From assembly GCA_014529385.2 (NCBI GenBank), contig CM043952.1:157331057-157395056 (forward strand): a stretch of 64,000 nt of DNA, read 5' to 3'. Source of the DNA: Adiantum capillus-veneris (taxonomy: Eukaryota > Streptophyta > Polypodiopsida > Polypodiales > Pteridaceae). Position 1 is the first letter of the stretch, and each line of letters begins with the position of its first letter. The notes below the pieces were generated by a model, which saw only the letters and a list, made by a program, of their open reading frames with translations, made no database searches and had not been told where the DNA came from. Of the stretch, positions 33,761 to 45,945 are shown in pieces. Both the position numbers and the translations under genes were made by a program.

Positions 33761-36005
33761 AGAAAGCCTCGACATCAGAAACCCTTGAGGTAATTACTCA
33801 AGACCCAACTCTTGCACAACATAATGGGTTGAACTGCATTGATCTTCAAAGCACGGTAGAGCCAACCAAGGCTATGCATAGACACGATTGTTCAACCCAT
33901 GCACACAATCGTCCCGCAGACGCCCTCTAGGAGGTGTGGAAGGGCACTAAGTAATTAAGGGCAATGTTTGAAGATGGAGGAAAAGTTTGATGTTAACGCG
34001 TGATTTCTTGCAAAATTACCTAATAATGCCCTTATAAATCATCAACAGGGGAACTTAACTGATAATATCTCCCCGATGAGTGGAAATAGTGTAAATACTA
34101 TAAAAAAATAATCAAAAATAATCTTTTTTGGTTAATTTTTGTCATTTTTCTTGATGTTGAGACTTAAAAATGGAGAAATCCAACAAAAGAAATTTATAAT
34201 TGTGTTTTTCAATGGATTTTCTTAATTATTGGATTTTCACTTTGCCTTTTTAGCGCATTTTGTTATTTCCTTTCATTTTTTCAATAAACAGGTCAAAAAT
34301 TAATAATAAATAGCAAAGGAGCTCAGATGGAAAAATTGAAGATATGTTGATGATCAGAAAGACAAGGCGGACAAGCACAAAAAATTACAATCAAATCGGC
34401 AGATGGAAGTGAGAAGCCTAAATTAGGCGGCTAGACCTATTTTTGCAGAATTCTTGCAGAATGTGCTACATGAATTCGATTATGAAATTTTTTGAGTCTA
34501 ATATAGATTTCACGGCTTAGTAGGACTAACAGGGGAAATTGGGAAAAAATGGTTCGGGAAGTCCGAGTATAGATACCCAAGGTAGTCTAAAATCACCTCG
34601 TTTCTACTTGTCGCCTTTGGAGAGAGAGCTTTTTGACCTTCTTCGCGCGCATTTTTTGGAGTCCACACTCGCCTGTTTTCAACACCGTCTCACATGAGAC
34701 GTGAGGGGTAAATTCTATACTTATCAATGATCCATTCTCTATGATCGGTAGCTAGTCTAAACCCTTGGAAAAAACTCTAGAATCCGAGCAGTGCACGAAG
34801 ACCTACGACAAAAAATTGACCATAGCGGCCTGTCAGCTTAACCAAATCAGACAAGACTTGAGTTGCAGCATAATAGAACACCTTTATATCAATAGTTGAC
34901 CATTCAACAAGGGTCGAGGGGATCCCAAGTAGAAAAGCTAGTTTTTTTGCAGATGCTAGAATTGGATTCTGACTCCACAGACAGCTTATAGACTAGGTCT
35001 ATACACAATGTATATGGTTGGTCTCATAAAATCAATCAAGCCAAGCCCTCGGACAACAAAAAACGGCTCGAAGGCTACAAAGTGTCAAATTTGACATACA
35101 AGGTCAAAGTAACTCCAAATGGGCCAAAAAATTGGATGAGTTTCTTCAAGGCTATGTAGCGGACAAGTCCATAGCCTCAAATATGACTAACCAACTCCAC
35201 ATGCCATGTAGTCACAAAATCGGTGATTTCAAAGTTGACAAAGCATGAAGTGATGCCGGCAAGACGTAACTTTACCAAATTCAATTTAGGACTTGTTTTA
35301 GGTGTATAGAATATGTTTAGGTCAAAAATTTTAAGTTTTGCAAAGAAATGTTGACTACTGTAAAAAAAATGATTATGATTATTAATTTTGTAATTTTTTG
35401 GCTTGAAAATGATACCATTACGTCACCTATCACTTGAACACACCTATTACATGCCACATTTCAAGTATGAGCCAAAATAATCAATGATAACTTGGAAAAT
35501 TATCAAAAAATGCAAAGAAGTACTTGCAAACCAACTTTTGAGTTATGAGTCACATTTTTTGATCCAAATCATCTCATATCACATACTTAGGGTCTACATT
35601 ATACCTAGAACCAAGTTGCACCAAAAAATGTTCATTTTGATGAAAAAGTTAGTAATTGCGATTATTTACTTTTTTGCTAAGATGGGAAAATTTGTAATTT
35701 TGCCATCACGGGACCAAAGTACATGATGTTCTAAGCCCACTAACCAAGCTTGAACAAATTTGGAGCTCGAAATCTCAAATTTCTTTATATCTACTGTTTC
35801 AGAGACTGAAAGCCTAAATCTGGCACCATTCTCAACCTGTGCACTCAAATGAGCCCACACTTCGCTCAAAGTATCTAATTGATATTTGTTTCAAGCCTAT
35901 GATGCCAAAATTGCAAAAAGTTGAAAAATTCATCAGCTATAAATAATCGGGATTATTTACTTTTGTTGCAAATTTTTTCCTTGACTTCATGATTTTGATC
36001 TTTAC
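33761..36005. other. Long non-coding stretch downstream of pol
   Basis: No convincing gene is visible. Up to about 33960 pieces of pol-derived coding sequence may persist. Beyond that the DNA is AT-rich, with recurring short phrases such as GGTCAAAAATTTTAAGTTTT and AATCGGGATTATTTACTTTT. It lies between the pol region and the 440-aa ORF and may be a long untranslated or intron-like segment of one large element. Confidence 0.45.
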
Positions 36006-37328
36006 ATGTTTTTATGCATCTATGCATGTTCAAAAATTGATTTCAAGCAAATTGGATCAATTTGTCAGCAATTCAGACTAAAGGACATTTCAGAGCGGAA
36101 TCTGCCAAATTTTCTAACTTTGGTACTCTATTTACTTAACAGGAGCAATATAAGGTGTAGAGAAGGCCAAGAAGAGGGTACCCAAAAAGAAAAGCTGCAA
36201 GAGCTGCCACCATACCAACTGGACCCGAGTTCAACAAAGATAGCCAAAGTGACCTATCTGTCCAAAGAACAACTTGAGGAGAACAACACAATGATTTTCA
36301 CAGGTAGATTTAAAAGTGAAGAAGGACATCAGGTAGAGCTACAGATTTTGCCAAAAGAGGTCTATGATGTCGCAGCAAAGCCCGAAACAAAAGAAGCTAA
36401 CAGAAAGCTTGGACCCAGAGAGTTCTACGACCAAGAGCCATGCGGTGTAGACTTTCAGAAAGCCTATGAGATTTTGGCTACAATCAGAGAAGATGGAACA
36501 GCCCAGATCACTGACCAACAAGGGCTAAAAGTAGAGGTGGTAATTACAAAAGAAATAGTAGCTGAAACTCTCAAATTACCAATAGAGGGGATGACAATGA
36601 GAGCTAGAGACAGAAAGACGGCGGGTACCTTTACCAAGGAAATTGTTGTGGCAATCTTTGCTGATCTCATCCACAAACAAGTGGAAGAACCAGCACGGCT
36701 ATATCACCAACACTTCCACTTTCTAGCAAAGAGACCACCAAGGTACACAACACCCAATCATGCAGTTGCAACTACATTCACACAACTGTTAAATTCGACA
36801 ACCAGGAAACCTATCGATCACGCACAGTATGTGCTATCCACACTGAAGGGTACAAAGAAAGAGGGTAAGATAACCTATCGGGGAGCACCTGAGGTACTCA
36901 CAAGAATAGACTACCATGCTATCAGCATGGCAGACAATTTGCCACCTGCCCCATATCAGAACACATGGATTATGTCTACCCAGCCATCCCCTCGAGCCAG
37001 AAGGTCCACCAAAAGAACTTACAAATCCGATGAAGAATCTGCTGAGAGCTCTCCTGAAGTGCATAGCATCAAAAAATTAAAAGAAAATGAGGAAAGAAGA
37101 TTCCTCATTGAAAAAATGAAAAGAACAGCAGTAACTACACATCAAGAGGAGCCTCAACAAAAGAAGGCAAGTTTTGAAAGGGAGAAGCACTCTTATGAAC
37201 GAAGCTGCCAAGCTCCAAGAGAGGACCCTACAAAGTGGGTACACCAAGAACAAAACACCCTGCTAGGAAAGAGGCTGAAGACCCAAGAAATGTTTGGGAA
37301 CGCATGTACGCTGAAGCAGAAGCATTAA
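36006..37328 (+). CDS. 440-aa ORF of unknown function, probably element-encoded
   Basis: This is the longest uninterrupted frame in the 34-39-kb region. Residues ~60-330 look globular (LGPREFYDQEPCGVDFQKAY, VEVVITKEIVAETLKLPIEG, RLYHQHFHFLAKRPPRYTT). Residues 330-440 are charged and probably disordered or helical. The first ~50 residues look like translated non-coding DNA, so the true start may lie nearer 36160. It is not RT, integrase or a recognised gag. Its place between a Gypsy pol and a polypurine tract plus LTR suggests an extra 3' ORF of a retrotransposon or the gag-like gene of a non-autonomous one. I do not recognise the family. Confidence 0.55.
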   Translation: MFLCIYACSKIDFKQIGSICQQFRLKDISERNLPNFLTLVLYLLNRSNIRCREGQEEGTQKEKLQELPPYQLDPSSTKIAKVTYLSKEQLEENNTMIFTGRFKSEEGHQVELQILPKEVYDVAAKPETKEANRKLGPREFYDQEPCGVDFQKAYEILATIREDGTAQITDQQGLKVEVVITKEIVAETLKLPIEGMTMRARDRKTAGTFTKEIVVAIFADLIHKQVEEPARLYHQHFHFLAKRPPRYTTPNHAVATTFTQLLNSTTRKPIDHAQYVLSTLKGTKKEGKITYRGAPEVLTRIDYHAISMADNLPPAPYQNTWIMSTQPSPRARRSTKRTYKSDEESAESSPEVHSIKKLKENEERRFLIEKMKRTAVTTHQEEPQQKKASFEREKHSYERSCQAPREDPTKWVHQEQNTLLGKRLKTQEMFGNACTLKQKH

Positions 37329-38450
37329 AGCTGAAAGAAGCTCAAGGAGCATAAAGAAAAGCTAAAGATGCGATGGAGAAGCAAAGACAAGCTGAAGCAA
37401 CACAACAAACTGAAGCCTAGCACTAACAAGGTGAGATGTCCTCCAGACCATCATCACCATTTACAAAACAATAAGAACACCCCACGCCAATCCCTCCACC
37501 ATCGCCAACAGTTAGGTCCACTGAGGGTGATCAAACTAAAGAAAAAGAGCCTAAACAGAAAGAAGCAACAGAATCTGCACAATAGGAGCAACTACTTTCG
37601 AGCACGCCAAAGCAAAAGAACCTAAACCAAAGGACGCAACAAGTTTTGAGCAACCAAAGGCACAAGAGATTGAGGCAACCCTGTCTACCACCACACAGCA
37701 AGAAAGGGCCGAGGCATCCACGAAGCCTCAAGAAGACAAAGCTACAGAAGCAACCACCCAACCTCAAATAGAGGTAGAGCCACTACCGCCACCGCAACCA
37801 GTCACAGTCACAATCCCACCCAAGGAACCACACACAGAGACTGCCAAATCATCTAGGCAGCTCACAGGAACTAAAGATTAGTAAATACATGACGAGGTAA
37901 TTTTGCAAGTTAATGAATATGAAAATCAGATACAGGAGATGACAGAAACATTGCGATCAACAACACTTAGTCACAACACTAAGGCTGGAGAGTTGGAAAT
38001 GGTGATAGATGCTCTCCAAGGAGAGTTAGAGGACATATTAAATGTCATCACTGATCTACGGAAACAAGTCTAAGAGTTGAAAGTTGAAGCTGAACAACAC
38101 CAGCTAGCCAGAGACAAGCAGCAAAAGGAAATGGAGGAGCTAGGTGAACTTCTCACGAAGTTATCAGATGCCTGCAAGACCAAGGACGAACAGCTAACAG
38201 AGGTTACCAAACAAAATCTTAACTACAACTCTATCAGTTCAAAAGATCCAAGTACACCTAGACGTAGCAAACGCTTCATTGCAATATTCAGAGCAGAGGA
38301 TCAACGATCAGGCAACTTTCTTGCGACAGATAAGAGAAAATCCCATAGTTTCCTCGATCAAAGGTACAAATGAAGTGTACAAAGCACTAGAGAAAAAGAA
38401 TAAAGATCTTGAGCTAGAGCTAAAGCTAGAGAAGTCACAAACAGAGTGAC
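37329..38450 (+). pseudogene. Gln/Lys/Glu-rich and coiled-coil continuation of the 36006 ORF
   Basis: Broken frames continue with a Gln/Thr/Pro-rich stretch (37430-37860), then a heptad-rich segment: VNEYENQIQEMTETLRSTTL, GELEMVIDALQGELEDI, then KVEAEQHQLARDKQQKEMEE. This predicts a coiled coil (37890-38220). At least two stops (37878, 38071) fit C-to-T or G-to-A changes. It ends about 150 bp before the polypurine tract. Confidence 0.5.
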
Positions 38451-38590
38451 TATGCAATTTTTACAGGTGCCAGACAAAGAGAGAAAGATCAGATATGAGA
38501 AGACTTTGCATGCATTTAAAGACGCCTCGCCAGCTGTCAACCCAAAGATTATTTCAATCCATAAAGCTGTGTCAAGGGACAACACATGCG

Positions 38591-38603
38591 AGGAGGGGGA
38601 GAA
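38591..38603 (+). other. Polypurine tract
   Basis: AGGAGGGGGAGAA lies directly before the TG of an LTR, as expected for the plus-strand primer of an LTR retrotransposon. Confidence 0.8.
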
Positions 38604-39023
38604 TGTTAGCAGCAAGCTAACTTGAATACCATTTTTTGGAGCTCTCATTCTAAAAAAATTTATTATTTTGATAAATTGGGAATGTTGTAACTCCTATTTT
38701 TTGAATAAAATTTATAATTGATAAGCCAAGGCTACAAGCTTCCAGATTGTATCAACGTGTCTTTACCCATCTTTAGTTAGAGCTCCTAGATGATTAGTTT
38801 TGACCACCAAAAACCTTAGCTAAGGTATAAAAGCCAATTTTTGTAAGTTATTTTTAAGCTTTGGATAATGAAATACACAGCGTGAGCTAACGGCACTCAC
38901 TTCTCTCCTTCTTACGCTTCCTACTACCTCCCTGGTTGTCACATTGCAGTCGCGTATGTTGCGTTGTAATCGCAAGTAAGAGCTCTACGCATTGACGTAA
39001 GCACTTCACAATATTTTGTAGCT
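38604..39023 (+). mobile_element. LTR, right end approximate
   Basis: It starts TGTTAGCAGCAAGCTAACTT directly after the polypurine tract. A TATAAAAG box lies at 38826-38833, followed by leader-like sequence, and the LTR ends before a PBS-like site. I found no second copy in the window, so the right end is judged from the PBS-like site only. It is not related by eye to the LTR at 52549. Confidence 0.7.
38826..38833 (+). promoter_or_regulatory. Candidate LTR TATA box
   Basis: TATAAAAG lies about 220 bp into the LTR, upstream of CT-rich DNA that is likely the start of the transcript. Confidence 0.6.
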
Positions 39024-39042
39024 TTTGGCGTTGCCGACCCGT
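39024..39042 (+). other. Primer-binding-site-like sequence
   Basis: TTTTGGCGTTGCCGACCCG follows the LTR. TGGCG-TTGCCG resembles primer-binding sites of plant Athila/Tat-type Gypsy elements. A PBS to the right of an LTR that also has a polypurine tract on its left is unusual. Confidence 0.5.
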
Positions 39043-39514
39043 GGCCTAATTTCATCATAAGTAGGAATTTACACTTCAAAATCAAAAACTAAGTATAGGC
39101 GGGATATTGGGGCATCATTGCTAAGCATTTAGATGCATTCTGGGTCAAAAATGACTAAGTCAAAAATCCACTGCTATTAATAATCAGATTTTTTCACTTA
39201 ACCTTAAGTGGGATTTGAGACCATACGCATGTGTGCTTAGGTCTTATAAACATGTCCTAGAAGTTTTGTACATTTGGATGTCATTTGATGGTGCAACGGA
39301 TGTGATTTGTTTACTGATGAGTGATTGGCTTTTGGTGATTTCTGTCACTTGAGTGTAGCTTGAGTTAGATGCAAGTTGTTTGTTGTTTTTCGAGAGATTG
39401 ACAACCTCTTGTAGCCTCTATGCACTAGTCGAGTTAGCTTTGTCCCATGGATTGACAATTTAATTGTGGTTCTCGCTACATCTGCAATAAGATAAGAGTG
39501 AGGTTAGACACCCG
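39043..39514. other. Non-coding stretch after the PBS-like site
   Basis: AT-rich, no gene seen. It may be the 5' untranslated leader of a retrotransposon that is cut off where the satellite resumes at about 39515. Confidence 0.45.
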
Positions 39515-42500
39515 TCCCACACTAATCCTTGCATGCAAAAATTTTTGTGGACATCGTAGTCCGGTTGATGCTCTAGGATAGCGCAATCACCAACTTTTGT
39601 TCATTGTACCATTGGAGAGCCCAAAGCCAAAATATTGGCGATTGTACCAACCTGGATAGAGGAGACGTGAACAGATGGCCATCAAACTTTGCAAGGGTGG
39701 AAAAATCACACTAATTTCCACCCTTGCAATGTCAGATCCGCATCACAAATTGTCTTGATGGTCTAGGGTGGCACAATTGTCAACTTTTGGCCATTGGCCC
39801 CTATGCAAGCCCAAAGCCAAAAAATTAGTGATTATGCCATCCTAAATCATCAAGACGGAAATGAATGTCTTTGAAACTTTGTAAGGGTGGAGACTAATGT
39901 GCTTTCCCCACCCCTACAAAGTTTCATAGAAATTCCTTGCATCGCAGTCCTTCTCGATAGTCTAGGACATCACATTTACCAACTTTTGACCTTTAGGCCC
40001 TTGGCAAGCCCAAAGCCAAAAAATTGGAGATTGTGCCACCTTGGACCGGCGAGAGGTCAATCGATGACCATGAAACCTTGCAATGGCAAGGGAAGCACAC
40101 TAATACTCACCTCTGCAAGGTTTCATGGGCATCAAAATCCATCTCGATCGTCTAGGAAGGCATAATCGCCAGATTTTGGCCGTCAGATGCCTGCCGAGCC
40201 GAAAGCCAAAAAATTGGCGATTATGCCACCTTGGACCGACAAGATGGCAAGGAATTGCCATGAAACTCTAAAGGGGTGGCGGAAGGATACTAATCCCCAC
40301 CATTGAAAAGTTTCATGGGCATCAAAATCCGTCCTGACGGTCTAGGGCGGCACAATCGTCCACTTTTGGCCGTTGGATCCTTGGAGAGCCTGAAGCCAAA
40401 AAATTGGCGATTGTGCCACCCTGGACCGTCCCAATGGAAACTCATAGCCATGAATTCTGCCGGGGGGGGGGGAGCATACTAATCCTCACCACTGCAAAGT
40501 TTCATGGGCATCGCAGTCCGTCTCGACAATTTAGGGCGGCACAATTGTCCACTTTTGACCATTGGGCCCTTGGCGGGCCCAAAGCTAGAAAATTAGTGAT
40601 TGTGTCATCGTGAACCGGAAAGATGGAAACAAATGGGCATGAAACTTTGCAAGGGCAAGGAAAGCACTCTAATCCCCACCCCTACAAGGTTTCATTGGCA
40701 TCACAATTTGTATCGACGACCTAGGACGACACAAAAGCCAAATTTTGGACGTTAGGCCTTTGACAAGCCCAAAGCAAAAAAAATGGAGATTGTACTATCA
40801 TGGACCAAGGAGATGGAATGGATGGCCATGAAAATTTGCAAGGGTAGGAAAAGCTCACTAATCATCGCACATACAAAGATTCATGGGCATCATAATCCAT
40901 CTCCACGGTTTAGGATGGCACAATTGCCAGCTTTTATTCGTTGTGTCCTTGTCGATCCCAAAGCCAAAACATTGGCGATTGTGCCACCCTAGACTGTTGA
41001 GATGGCAACATATGTTTATGAAACTTTGTAGGGGTTGGGATTAGTGTGCTTTCCTCACCTTTACAAGTTGTGCCACCCTGGACCATGGAAACGATCACAG
41101 ATGGCCAAAAAACTTTGCAAGGGTGGGGAAAGCACCTTAATCCCCACCTTTGCAAAGTTTCATGGGTAGCCCGTCTTAATGATTTAGGGAAGCACAATTC
41201 CGAACTTTTGGTCTTTGGGCCCTTGGCAAGCTCAAAGCCTAGAAATTGGTCATTGTGCGACCTTAGACCGATGAGACGGAAATAGATGGCCATGATACTT
41301 TGCATGAACAAGGGAAGACTCTAATCTCCACCGTTGCAAAGTTTCATGGGCATGGAAATCGGTTCAATGGTCTAAGATGGCACAATCACCAAATTTTGAT
41401 CGTTAGGCCCCGAGCGAGCCCAAAGCCAAACAAATTGGCGACTGTGCCACCATAGAACAATGAGACAACAAGGATATTGGCCATGAAATTTTGCAAGGGT
41501 GAGGGAAGCATACTAATCCCTAGCCTTGCCAACTTTCATGGGCATAGCAATCCGTCTCAATGGTCTAGGGTGACACAATCGCCAACTTTGGGCTGTGGGG
41601 CCCTTGGCGAGCCCAAAGCCAAAAAATTGGCGATTGTGCCACCCTAGATCGTTGAGACGACAACACATGGCCATAAAATTTTTGAGGGGTGGGGGAAGCA
41701 CCTTAATCTCCACCCTACAAAGTTTCATGGCCATCGCAGTCCATCTTGATGATTGTGCCACTGTGGACCGAGAAGACAAAAATGGATGGCCATGAAACTT
41801 TGCAAGGGTGAGGGAAACTCTAGAATCTCTAACCTTACAAAGTACAATGGGCATCTCAATTTGTCTCGACGGTCTAGGGCAACAAAAAAGCCAAATTTTT
41901 ATAGTTGGATCCTTGGCGAGCCCAAAGCCAAAAAATTGGCGAGGGTTACACCCTAGACCGAAGAGATGGAACGGATGTCCATGAAACTTTTCAAAGGTAG
42001 GAAAAGCTTACTTATCCTTGCACTTCTAGAGCCCAAAGCCAAAATATTGGCAATTGTGCCAACCTCGATAGATGAGACACGACAAATGGCCATGAGACTT
42101 TGCAAGGGTGGTGGAAGCACACTAATCACCACCCCTACAAAGTTTGATGTGCATCACAATCCATCTCAATGGTTTAGGACGGCACAATCGCCAACTTTTG
42201 ACCATTGACCGCTAAGCCAGTCCAAAGAAAAAGAAAAATAGTGATTGTGCCACCCTAGATCGTGCAACAACGGATGTCTATGAAACTTTGCAAAGGTGGG
42301 CATTAGTGTGCTTCCTCAACACCTACAAAGTTTCACATTCCTTGCATTGCAGTCTGTCGTGATGGTCTAGGGCGGCACAGTCACCAACTTTTGACGTTTA
42401 GGCCCTTGGCGAGCCCAAAGACAAAAAATTGGCGATTGTGCCACCTTGGACTAATGAGAAGGCAACCCATGGCCATGAAACTTTGCAAGGGAAAGGTAAA

Positions 42501-43215
42501 CAAACTAATACTCACCCCTATGGGATTTCATGGGCATCGCAATTCATCTCAATCGTCTAGGACAACACAATTGTCAAAATTTGACCGTTGGAAGCCTGTC
42601 GAGCCCAAAGACAAAAAAATTGACGATTGTGCCACCCTAAATCGACAAGATGGCAAGGAATGGCCATGAAACTTTGCAGGGGTGGGGAAAGCACACTAAT
42701 CCCCACCGCTACAAAGTTTCAAGGGCATCATAATATGTCTTGATTGTCTAGGGCAACACAATTGCCCACTTTTGACCATTGGGCCCTTGGAGAGTCCAAA
42801 GCCAAAAAATTGGTGATTGTGCCACTCTAGATCATTGAGACGGCAACGCATGGCCATGAAACTTTGTGGGGGTGGGGGAAGCACACTAATCCCCAGCATT
42901 GCAAAGTTTCATGGGCATTGTAGTCCGTCTCGACGGTCTATGGCGACAAAATCGCCCACTTTTAACCGTTGGGCCCTTGGCGAGACCAAAGCCACAAAAT
43001 TGGAGATTGTGCCATCGTGAACCAAGGAGATAAAAATGAATGGCCATGAAACTTTGCAAGGGCAAGGAAAGCACTCTAATCGCCACCCCTACAAAGTTTG
43101 ATGGGCATTGCAATTCATCTCGACAGTCTAGGATGACACAAAATTCAAATTTTGGTTGTTAGGCCCTTTGGAGCCCAAAGCCAAAAAATTGGCTATTGTG
43201 CCACCGTGGACCAAT
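39515..43215 (-). repeat. Two-palindrome satellite, block C, inverted part
   Basis: About 19 units of the same ~190-bp satellite, in the orientation opposite to blocks A and B. Here the loop of palindrome 2 reads TTTTGGCCGTTGGGCCCTTG, then GCGAGCCCAAAGCCAAAAAA, the reverse complement of block A. Arms CACAATCGCCAA and TTGGCGATTGTG are conserved. Some units have lost an arm (near 41050 and 41740). Confidence 0.9.
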
Positions 43216-44995
43216 CAGAGGGAATGTATGGCAAGTCAATTTTTTGTCTTTGGGCTTGTAAAAGGTCCAACGACCAAAATATGGTGATTGTGAAGCTCTA
43301 GACCGTCAAGACAGAGTGCGATGGCCATGAAACTTTGTAGGGGTAGGGATTAAATGGCTTCCCCCACCCCTCCAAATTTTCATGGACATGCATTTCCGTC
43401 TTGATGGTCCAGGGTAACACAATATCTGATTTATTGGCTTTGGGCTAGCCAAGGCGTCAACTGCCAGAAGTTGACAATTGTGCTACCCTAGACCATCGAA
43501 ACGAATTGTGATGCCCATGAAGGTTGGCACAGGTGGGGATTAGTAAGCTTACTCCACCCCTACCAAGTTTCATGGCCATTCCTTGTTGTATTTTTGGTCT
43601 ATGGTGGCACAATCACCAATTTTCTTGGCTTTGGACTCGCTCAGGGCCCAAAAGGTCAAAAGATGGCAATGGTGCCATCCTAGACCATCGAGACGGATTG
43701 CGATGCCAATGAAACTTTGTAGAGGTGAGAACTAGTGTGCTTTCCCCACCCCTCAAAGTCTCATGGCCATCCTTGCCGTCTTGTCGGCCTAGGGTGACAT
43801 AATCATCATTTTTTTGGCTTTCAGCTTGCCAAGAGTTGAACGGCCAAAAGTTGGATATTGTGCCGTCCTAGACAGTTGAGACGGACTGCGTTGCCCATAA
43901 AACTTTACAAGGGTGATGATTAGTGAGCCATCCGTTCCATCTCGTTGGTCGACGGTGGCACAATCGCGAAATTTCTTGGCTTTGGGCTTGCCAAGGGCCT
44001 AACAACCAAAATTTGGATTTTATGTCGCCTAGATCATTGAGACGATCTCTGATGGCCATGAAACATTGTGGGGGTGGGTATTGGAGTTCTTCCCTTGCCA
44101 TTGCAAAGTTTCATGGCCATTTGTTTTTGTCTTGTCGGTCCACGGTGTCACAATCACCAATTTTTGTCTTTGCGCTAAAAGTTGACAATTGTTCTATCCG
44201 AGACCTTTGAGACGGGGACTGTAATGCCCATGAAACTTTGCAAGGGGGTTGGGATTAGTGTGCTTACTCCACCCTTGCAATGTTTCATGGCCTTGCATTG
44301 CCATCTCGATGGTCCAAGGTGGCACAATCGCCAAATTTTTGGCTTTGGGCTCTGGAAGGTCCCAAGAGCCAAAAGTTGGTGACTGCGTCATCCTAGACCG
44401 TTGAGACAATTTGTGATGTCCATGAAACCTTGCACGGTTGAGGATTTGGATGCTTCCCTTGCCATTGTAAAGTTTCATGGCCATCCATTGCCCTTTCATA
44501 GGTCCAAGGTGGCACAAACATCAATTTTTTGGCTTTGGACTCACCAAGGGCCCAAAGGTCAAAAGTTAGTTATCGTGCCGACTTAGATTGTCGTGATCGA
44601 CTACGATGCAAGGAATGGCTATGACACTTTGTAGGGGTAGGTAAAGAACACTGATCCCAACCCCTGCAAAGTTTCATAAACATATGTTTATGAAACTTTG
44701 TAGGGGTAGGTAAAGCACACTGATCCCAACCCCTGCAAAGTTTCATAAACATATTTTTATGAAACTTTGTAGGGGTAGGTAAAGCACACTGATCCCAACC
44801 CCTTGCAAAATTTCATGTCCATTTGTTTCTGTCTCTCGGTCCACGGTGGCACAATTACCAATTTTTCATGTTTGGGCTTGCCAAGGGCCCAAAGGCCAAA
44901 AGTTGACGATTGTGCCGTCCTAGACTTTGGAGACGGCCTGTGATGCCCATGAAACTTTTGCAGGGGTTGGGATTAGTGTGCTTTCCCCACCCTTA
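43216..44995 (+). repeat. Two-palindrome satellite, block C, forward part
   Basis: From about 43216 the loop again reads TTTTTTGTCTTTGGGCTTG, the orientation of blocks A and B, and stays so for about nine units. The array ends abruptly inside palindrome 1 at CCCCACCCTTAC, where an antisense LTR begins. Confidence 0.9.
44610..44815 (+). repeat. Three tandem copies of palindrome 1 alone (~66-bp unit)
   Basis: TATGAAACTTTGTAGGGGTA through AACCCCTGCAAAGTTTCATA is repeated three times, joined by AACATATGTT-like or AACATATTTT-like linkers. Palindrome 2 is missing from these units. The copies are much closer to each other than neighbouring units are, which suggests a recent local expansion. Confidence 0.9.
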
Positions 44996-45945
44996 CTGTG
45001 GGGAGTAATCATAGCATCACCTAATCACAACCCAAGACCAACAAAATTATCAATCCGTGGATCAGCAACTCAGCTAGAGCTTGGGGGCATGAGCATCATT
45101 GGATGCATTGGATGAGAGGATTCAAGAGAATTCTTGTAATAGAGAGTAGCCATGAATCACTAACTCTAATCACACCATAGTCTTCAATCAAGCATCACCT
45201 ACATACATTAAGTCCACCAAAGTCCAACTTGCCATAGACTTGAATCTCAAAGCACTCTCTTGTGACAAGCACACACTAATTGCATTGGTGTTGGCCTCTC
45301 CAATCACCACATGCCAATCAATGTATTTAATCAAAATCTATACACACAAGGGTGAAGGGTGCTTGAGTCTCATTAAACCCATCCACACATGAGCAAATAC
45401 TCTAATCACAAGATTAAGAACCCACTTAATCAACTTAATTATAAATGTTAAATATCACAAATTAAGTTCTCATAGAATGATAGGAGTGGTTAATAAGCAA
45501 GAAGTCATCACCACACACTCAATGTAGAATAATGAGAAGGTGAAACTACTTCATGACATAATGGAATATAGAAGAATTAAAACTAATGAAGAAAGTGGAG
45601 ATTAGATTAATCAAGAAGTGCTTCTCTAATTACAAAGAATTAGCACTAGCCTTTTAACCATGGGCATTAAGCTCAAGGTTAGGCCATCCAAAACCACTCA
45701 AGAGAGAGCGCTCAAGAGTGACTACTCAAGAATGAATCCTCTTTGCATAAAGGTATTTCTTATAAAGACATGCACCACAAGCCTTTCTATTATGGGATTA
45801 AGTTGAACCTTCTAGCATATACAATTTGGAACTCCCAAATGAGCCCAAGACCTTATACAATGTGAATAGGAAATATTGTGCACATCCATAGCATATCCCT
45901 ATCTTGGTGCATAACCGGTGTAGCATGTGTTAGACCCTAATAACA
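44996..45945 (-). mobile_element. Antisense LTR inserted in the satellite
   Basis: Read on the minus strand it starts TGTTATTAGGGTCTAACACA right after a polypurine tract and ends ACTCCCCACA where the satellite resumes at 44995. It is therefore about 950 bp, with TG and CA termini. A CTTTATAAG box lies at 45759-45767 (minus strand). It is the 3' LTR of an element whose body lies to the right. I found no second LTR in the window. Confidence 0.7.

Noticed and set aside
39887-44752. Short ORFs in the 39.5-45-kb region
   Set aside because: Satellite translations on both strands, as in 1-7625.
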